DNA from: a virus
IMG/VR virus record: IMGVR_UViG_3300006190_000024
Location: 1 to 20,277 of that record
Reading direction: 5' to 3' (one strand)
DNA: 20,277 nt
Shown: positions 16,311-20,277 of the stretch, piece by piece
Layout: each line of letters starts with the position of its first letter
Position numbering within the stretch: the stretch's first letter is position 1
Translations under genes and position numbers: made by a program
Notes under the pieces: model-generated
The model's database searches: none
What the model was told of the DNA's origin: nothing
What the model saw: the letters and a program-made list of their open reading frames with translations, nothing else

Positions 16311-16673
16311 ATGACCGTAGTTAATCTCATCAACGTAGCAACTATTACACCAGTAGTTAATGCGGGTGCAGTAACAAACAGTAGAGCATCTATCATTGAT
16401 GTTGCTGCTGATAAAGTTGCGAAAGTAAACTCACTAATCATTGCAAATGTGGATGGCACTAATGCCGCAGACATCACAGTTGAAGTGAGTATAGATAATG
16501 GCTCAAGCTATGTTGCTATAGCAAAAACTATATCTGTGTCTACCGACTCATCTTTAATCGTAGTGGGTAAAGACAATGGTTTTTACTTAGATGAGACTGA
16601 CATCCTAGCGGTTACAGCTTCTGCCGCTGATGACCTGACTTACTTAGTTAGCTATGAATTGATGACAGACTAA
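16311..16673 (+). CDS. Beta-rich virion-associated protein of unknown function
   Basis: A 120-residue protein rich in Val, Ile, Thr and Ala with alternating hydrophobic patterns, suggesting a beta-sandwich: VNSLIIANVDGTNAADITVEV, then a Ser-Asn-Gly-rich turn, ISVSTDSSLIVV, FYLDETDILAVTASA, and a final YLVSYELMTD. Similar small proteins lie next to fibre genes in other phages, so a minor tail or fibre-docking role is plausible. I do not recognise a named family. AAGGAAAA (16298-16305) is the ribosome site. The stop TAA shares a base with the next gene's ATG, tying it to the paralogue that follows. Confidence 0.65.
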   Translation: MTVVNLINVATITPVVNAGAVTNSRASIIDVAADKVAKVNSLIIANVDGTNAADITVEVSIDNGSSYVAIAKTISVSTDSSLIVVGKDNGFYLDETDILAVTASAADDLTYLVSYELMTD

Positions 16674-18136
16674 TGAGGACCATAGGCACCACATCTGTAG
16701 ATGGTGAAGTACGGGCGGTTGCCTCCGGTGCGTTACCGAATGGTAAGCCTGTGATTGTTAATAGTGATGGGACTGTTAGTGTTGTTGGGGTTCAAAGCCA
16801 ATCAACAGCCGCAGGGACACCTGTTGACCCTGATGCGGGTACTGGTGGGCAAAATACTGGTTGCGTCTTTGACTCTAACTCGAACAAGGTTGTTGTTGTT
16901 TTTAGGGACACAACAAATTCAGGTTATGGTACGGCAAGAGTAGGAACAGTTGACCCTTCAAACAACTCGATTAGCTTCGGCAGTAAAGCTGTTTTTAACT
17001 CAGGAAACTCTACCCAATTTGCTACCGCCTTTGACTCTAACTCGAACAAGGTTGTTATATCTTACGAAGATGGTGGAAATTCTTCTCAAGGGACTGCCGT
17101 TGTCGGAACGGTTAGTGGCACAGACATCAGTTTTGGGTCAGAAGATGTATTTGAGGCAGGTACTCCAAACGCTCAAAGGATGACCTTTGACAGTAGTAAC
17201 AATAAGGTTGTTATAGCTTACGCAGATGGAGGTAACTCAAACAAAGGAAAGGCGGTGGTCGGAACCGTCAGTGATACTAGCATATCCTTTGGAACCCCAG
17301 TGCAATTCGAGTCGGGTCAATGTAACAACATAGCCATAACTTTTGACAGCAACTCAAACAAGGTTGTTATAGCATTTGCCGACCTAGATAATTCCTTTTA
17401 CGGGAAGTCTGTAGTTGGAACGGTTAGCGGGACCGCAATTAGCTTTGGCAATTTGGTTACATTTAACAGTGCTAGAAGTACATTTATGAGTGCTGCATTT
17501 GATACCACCGCTAACAAAGTAGTAATAACATATAGCGATGGAGGAAATTCTTATCATGGTAGTGCCATTGTCGGAACGGTCAGCGGCACAAACATAAGTT
17601 ATGGTTCTGAAGCTGTGTTTTATGCAGGTTCTGCCAACTATACTGCTACTAATTTTGATAGCGGCACTGGCAATATCGTAATATCCTATCAAGACGCTGC
17701 AAACTCTTATCGTGGTACTGTTGTAACTGGTACAGTTTCAGGAACGGGGATTGGCAGTTTTGGCACTGCTGTTGTGTTTGAAGCAACCGTATTAGAACAC
17801 ATGTTTACAACTTTCGACAGCACTTCAAACAGAGTCATAAATACATATGCTGATAATGGCGATGGAGATAAAGCAAAGGTTGTGGTAATCCGAGGACAGG
17901 GTTCTGTACCAAACCTCACCTCCGAGAACTACATCGGCATCTCTAAAGGCGTTGCTTCGGATGGCGGCACGGCGAGAGTGCAGATTGGCAGCGCAATTAA
18001 CGGTGCGCAATCCAGCCTCACAGCAGGCCAGCAATATTTTGTACAAACAGACGGGACTATAGGCTTAACCGCTGATGACCCATCTGTACTTGCTGGGACT
18101 GCCGTTTCAGCCACCGACATCATTGTGAAAGGATAA
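16673..18136 (+). CDS. Seven-repeat propeller-like protein, paralogue 1
   Basis: A 487-residue protein of three parts. The N-cap (1-44) starts MRTIG and contains ASGALPNGKPVIVNSDGTVSV. Residues about 60-412 hold seven repeats of about 50 residues, each with a FDSNSNKVVIAY-like strand pair, a G-N-S turn, VVGTVSGT, SISFG and an F-x-S/A-G end; the seventh is shorter. The C-cap (415-487) holds ENYIGISKG, SSLTAGQQYFVQTDGTIGLTADD and a G-T-A-V-S-A-T end. Seven copies suggest a seven-bladed beta-propeller. Position after the fibre suggests a receptor-binding or accessory fibre protein; the function is inference. The ATG overlaps the previous stop with only a weak ribosome site. Confidence 0.75.
   Translation: MRTIGTTSVDGEVRAVASGALPNGKPVIVNSDGTVSVVGVQSQSTAAGTPVDPDAGTGGQNTGCVFDSNSNKVVVVFRDTTNSGYGTARVGTVDPSNNSISFGSKAVFNSGNSTQFATAFDSNSNKVVISYEDGGNSSQGTAVVGTVSGTDISFGSEDVFEAGTPNAQRMTFDSSNNKVVIAYADGGNSNKGKAVVGTVSDTSISFGTPVQFESGQCNNIAITFDSNSNKVVIAFADLDNSFYGKSVVGTVSGTAISFGNLVTFNSARSTFMSAAFDTTANKVVITYSDGGNSYHGSAIVGTVSGTNISYGSEAVFYAGSANYTATNFDSGTGNIVISYQDAANSYRGTVVTGTVSGTGIGSFGTAVVFEATVLEHMFTTFDSTSNRVINTYADNGDGDKAKVVVIRGQGSVPNLTSENYIGISKGVASDGGTARVQIGSAINGAQSSLTAGQQYFVQTDGTIGLTADDPSVLAGTAVSATDIIVKG
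16867..17056 (+). repeat. 28-nt perfect direct repeat in propeller blades 1 and 2
   Basis: The same 28 bases occur at 16867-16894 and 17029-17056, 162 nt (54 codons) apart, encoding FDSNSNKVV at equivalent places of two neighbouring repeats. Blade 4 (about 17342-17369) has a close variant. The identity suggests recent unequal exchange or gene conversion between blades. Confidence 0.85.
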
Positions 18137-18140
18137 ACAC

Positions 18141-18410
18141 ATGAAGACTATTACCGATACCGCCACAGCCTTGAGCAAGTTTCTTGTTGCTGATGACGTT
18201 GTGATTACGCACATCAACGACAACACGCAAATCAAAGTTGGCGAGCCAGCCATGTACATCATCGGCTGTATGGATGTTACCAACGCCACGATCTATGAAA
18301 ACGTGACAAACGCCCCCGAAGATTGGTACGGTAACAGGTACTTTTTTGATGGCACTGATTGGACTGCAAACTCTGACTGGGTAGACCCCCGCATCGAAGA
18401 CGGGGAGTAA
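18141..18410 (+). CDS. Small tail-region protein of unknown function
   Basis: An 89-residue acidic protein starting MKTITDTATALSKFLVADDVV, with IKVGEPAMYIIGCMDV in the middle and a Trp-rich end (APEDWYGNRYFFDGTDWTANSDW). Proteins with this DW-G...FDGT-W ending recur near fibre genes of marine phages as far as I recall, without known function. It lies between two members of the MRTI paralogue group but shares neither of their caps. Its ribosome site, AAAGGA at 18128-18133, is formed by the last codons of the upstream gene. Fibre chaperone, adaptor or structural subunit are all possible. Confidence 0.65.
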   Translation: MKTITDTATALSKFLVADDVVITHINDNTQIKVGEPAMYIIGCMDVTNATIYENVTNAPEDWYGNRYFFDGTDWTANSDWVDPRIEDGE

Positions 18411-18414
18411 TCAC

Positions 18415-18627
18415 ATGCGCACCATTGGTAATCCCAGCCCTACTGCACGGAAGCTGAACGCCATTGCCAGTGGTGTGCAAGGCGAGGTAAACGACAGGCA
18501 GGCATGTTTAACCGCTGGCCAGAGCCACTTTGTGCAGACGGGTGGTGCGCTAACCACAACCTCTGGAAATCCGAGTGTCTTCGCTGGCACAGCCATATCG
18601 GCAACAAATATTATCGTGAAAGGCTAG
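18415..18627 (+). CDS. Mini-paralogue: N-cap start joined to C-cap, no propeller
   Basis: A 70-residue protein that begins MRTIG, keeps an IASG motif at about residues 17-20 like the ASG of the N-caps of its large neighbours, then passes directly to the C-cap pattern (LTAGQSHFVQTGGALTTTSG, then PSVFAGTAISATNIIVKG). The seven-repeat centre and the front half of the C-cap are absent. The frame is intact, codons are diverged from both paralogues, and GGGGAG (18402-18407) is a good ribosome site. This argues for a functional small gene rather than a fresh deletion relic. It may be a minimal fibre-tip or adaptor unit. Function unknown. Confidence 0.7.
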   Translation: MRTIGNPSPTARKLNAIASGVQGEVNDRQACLTAGQSHFVQTGGALTTTSGNPSVFAGTAISATNIIVKG

Positions 18628-18630
18628 AGC

Positions 18631-20109
18631 ATGAGAACTATCCCAGAGTTTAAAAAGGGTACGCATAGGGCCAAGGCTTCTGGTGCGTTACCGAATGGTA
18701 AGGCTGTTGTGGTTAATGCTGACGGGACTGTGAGTGTTATTTCGGAAACAAGTGCAAGTGCGAGCGTTGGTTCTTCAGCAGTTTTAGATGTTGCTTGCGA
18801 GGGTAATAACAATGCAGTTTACGATGTTGCTAACAACAAAACTGTGTTTTTTTACAGGGGAGCTTCCAATGCGGGTAAATGCGTTGTCGGAACAGTAGCA
18901 TCAAACAATACTGTAAGTTTTGGCTCTGTTGTTACTTTTGAAGATGGTAGCGTTGATAGTTCTGTATCCGCTGTTTACCATGCAGCGGCAGGTAAAATTG
19001 TTGTTGTTTTCAGGGACGCCGGAAATTCGGGTTACTCTAAAGCTAGGGTCGGAACCGTCAGTGGAACCTCAATTTCCTTCGGAACGGTAGTCACGTTTTA
19101 TAACGGAGGTTCTTCACAAAAACAAAGTGCAGTTTATAGCAGTGGTTCTGAAAAAATTGTTGTTGCCTACACTAATAATTCTACCGCCGATGGGTTTTCT
19201 AAGGTTGGTACGGTGAGCGGAACAGACATCAGTTTTGGAAACCAAGCAACTTTTGAATCAGGAGAAGTCGGTGGGAATGAAATTGGTATGTCCTATGATA
19301 GCAATGCTGACAGGGTTGTTTTTAGCTACCGAGATCAAAACAATTCTGGATATGGTACTGCTATAGTGGGAGCAATAAGTGGGACAAATATCTCATTTGG
19401 AAGCAAGGTTGTTTTTAAAAGCGCCACTACCTATGGTCATAGTTCGGTGTATGACCCAGTAGCAACGAAAGTTTTATTGTCGTATCGGGGTAGTGGTATA
19501 GAGGCTATAGTGGGAACTATAGACCCTTCAGACAACTCAATTTCTTTCGGCTCATCGGTTACTGTAAAAAGTGATGGGGTAGAAACTGCATCGACCTTAT
19601 ACGACGCTAACGCTAAATTCGTAGTTGCTGTTTATGGTTACGCTACTAATGACTCAAAAGTTGCACTGAAAAATGGAACTATAAGCGGAACTTCTGTGTC
19701 TTTTGGCTCAGAAATAATGTTAGACAATACAAGCGGTAATTCTACTACAATAGCTAATGGACCAAAAGGCTCTGCTTATGATAGTTCTTTAGGTAAAATT
19801 GTAAGTTCATATACCACTAACCCAAACGGCGATGGCCCAGTGGGAAAGTACGTTGTGAGTCAAAACGCCTTCACCGCCACCAACCTCACCGCAGAGAACT
19901 ACATCGGCATATCCAAAGGCGGTGCATACGCATCAGGCTCAAGTGCAACGGTAGACATTATCGGCTCGGTTAGTGAGAACCAATCCAGTCTAACGGCAGG
20001 CCAGAGCTACTTCGTTCAGACAGACGGGACGATAGGATTAACGGCTGATGATCCAAGCGTCTTTGCAGGTACGGCAATATCTGCTACAAGACTTATAGTT
20101 AAAACATAG
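18631..20109 (+). CDS. Seven-repeat propeller-like protein, paralogue 2
   Basis: A 492-residue protein with the same plan as paralogue 1. N-cap: MRTIPEFKKG, then ASGALPNGKAVVVNADGTVSV. Centre (about 57-415): seven repeats with the pattern VYD/YDS...KIVVAY, VGTVSGT, SISFG and F-x-S/D-G, more diverged from one another than in paralogue 1. C-cap (419-492): ENYIGISKG, SSLTAGQSYFVQTDGTIGLTADD, then AGTAISATRLIVKT. AAGG at 18620-18623 is the ribosome site. The two centres differ in sequence while the caps are conserved, as expected if caps mediate assembly and the propeller meets a variable target. That functional reading is inference. Confidence 0.75.
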   Translation: MRTIPEFKKGTHRAKASGALPNGKAVVVNADGTVSVISETSASASVGSSAVLDVACEGNNNAVYDVANNKTVFFYRGASNAGKCVVGTVASNNTVSFGSVVTFEDGSVDSSVSAVYHAAAGKIVVVFRDAGNSGYSKARVGTVSGTSISFGTVVTFYNGGSSQKQSAVYSSGSEKIVVAYTNNSTADGFSKVGTVSGTDISFGNQATFESGEVGGNEIGMSYDSNADRVVFSYRDQNNSGYGTAIVGAISGTNISFGSKVVFKSATTYGHSSVYDPVATKVLLSYRGSGIEAIVGTIDPSDNSISFGSSVTVKSDGVETASTLYDANAKFVVAVYGYATNDSKVALKNGTISGTSVSFGSEIMLDNTSGNSTTIANGPKGSAYDSSLGKIVSSYTTNPNGDGPVGKYVVSQNAFTATNLTAENYIGISKGGAYASGSSATVDIIGSVSENQSSLTAGQSYFVQTDGTIGLTADDPSVFAGTAISATRLIVKT

Positions 20110-20118
20110 GAATACCCA

Positions 20119-20277
20119 ATGGATAAACGAACCGTAAGCAGCGCACATGAGCGCATTGATGGCCTAGAAAAAGAGGTAATTGCCATGCAGACCGAGATGC
20201 GGATACAATTCAAAGATCTTTATGGACGGATCAAACGAATGGAAGCTATCATGATCGGGGCCACTGGTTTTATTATC
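20119..20277 (+). CDS. XhlA/holin-like small protein, N-terminal part (cut by window end)
   Basis: The frame from ATG at 20119 is open to the last base (53 codons). It has a hydrophilic helical part (SSAHERIDGLEKEVIAMQTEM, then FKDLYGRIKRMEA) with coiled-coil spacing, followed by the start of a hydrophobic segment (IMIGATGFII) that is probably a membrane span. This layout resembles XhlA-type and related phage lysis-associated membrane proteins, which often sit between tail fibres and endolysin. AGGA at 20108-20111 is the ribosome site. The call is tentative because the C-terminus is missing. Confidence 0.6.
   Translation, partial: MDKRTVSSAHERIDGLEKEVIAMQTEMRIQFKDLYGRIKRMEAIMIGATGFII

Larger units (their letters stand above)
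16727..18702 (+). repeat. 21-nt identical segment in the N-caps of the two paralogues
   Basis: Bases 16727-16747 and 18682-18702 are identical and encode GALPNGK in the same register of both N-caps. Flanking DNA differs mostly at synonymous sites. It could be a trace of gene conversion or a site for homologous exchange of centres. The span given covers both copies. Confidence 0.8.
17924..19910 (+). repeat. 17-nt identical segment at the C-cap boundary of the two paralogues
   Basis: GAGAACTACATCGGCAT occurs at 17924-17940 and 19894-19910, in both cases preceded by AACCTCACC and one differing codon. It encodes ENYIGI at the start of the C-cap, so the conserved DNA patches sit at both edges of the divergent propeller. 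The span given covers both copies. Confidence 0.8.

Noticed and set aside
16755-17183. Short frames in another phase with repeated LTLTRTRLL
   Set aside because: They are the propeller repeats read in a different frame; the repetition comes from the 28-nt direct repeat.
16673-20109. Diversity-generating retroelement target
   Set aside because: The paralogues looked like candidates for variable tail-tip genes, but no template repeat, no reverse transcriptase and no adenine-biased variation between the C-caps are visible; differences are spread over synonymous sites.

Overview
The window is a continuous stretch of the late (virion) region of a tailed phage with a T7-type short tail (podovirus). 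Every supported gene is on the + strand, and most junctions are overlapping or nearly so. Portal, Bbp19-like protein, scaffold, HK97-fold capsid, tail tubes A and B, internal virion proteins and a fibre with a T7 gp17-type N-terminus occur in the same order as in T7-like and BPP-1-like podoviruses. The fibre repeats and the C-terminal modules downstream resemble proteins I associate with marine phages of alphaproteobacteria (roseophage, pelagiphage or HMO-2011-like groups). Base composition looks moderate rather than very AT-rich. The host assignment is inference; no host gene, integrase, tRNA or attachment site is visible.

Layout. 1-1996: 3' end of the portal gene, a small Bbp19-family gene with a TTG start, and the scaffold gene. 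1997-2126: a 130-nt gap rich in inverted and direct repeats. 2127-3461: major capsid protein and a small head protein, followed by a GC-rich hairpin at 3465-3492 in the place where T7 has its T-phi terminator. 3510-6119: tail tubes A and B, the latter carrying an FCCH-like insertion. 6116-13897: a GNAT-like protein and four internal virion (ejection) proteins; the T7 gp16 role appears to be shared by two coupled genes. 13897-13956: a candidate 19-codon gene that exactly bridges the last core gene and the fibre. 13953-16298: tail fibre with a heptad coiled coil, 16 near-perfect 12-residue repeats in two blocks, and duplicated flanking motifs.

16311-20109 is the least ordinary part. It holds two large paralogues (487 and 492 aa), each with a short N-cap, seven repeats of about 50 residues that suggest a seven-bladed beta-propeller, and a C-cap of about 73 residues. 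Between them lies a 70-aa gene that keeps only the ends of the same architecture, next to an unrelated 89-aa gene; a 120-aa beta-rich protein precedes them. I read this as a modular accessory-fibre or receptor-binding locus in which the central domain can be exchanged or lost. The window ends inside a small coiled-coil plus hydrophobic protein resembling XhlA/holin-type proteins, so a lysis module may begin there.

How the genes work together: portal, Bbp19-like, scaffold, capsid and head protein build the head; tubes A and B build the tail nozzle; the core proteins are packed in the head and probably ejected at infection; the fibre and the propeller paralogues probably make host contact. No virion lytic transglycosylase, reverse transcriptase, CRISPR array or insertion sequence was found.
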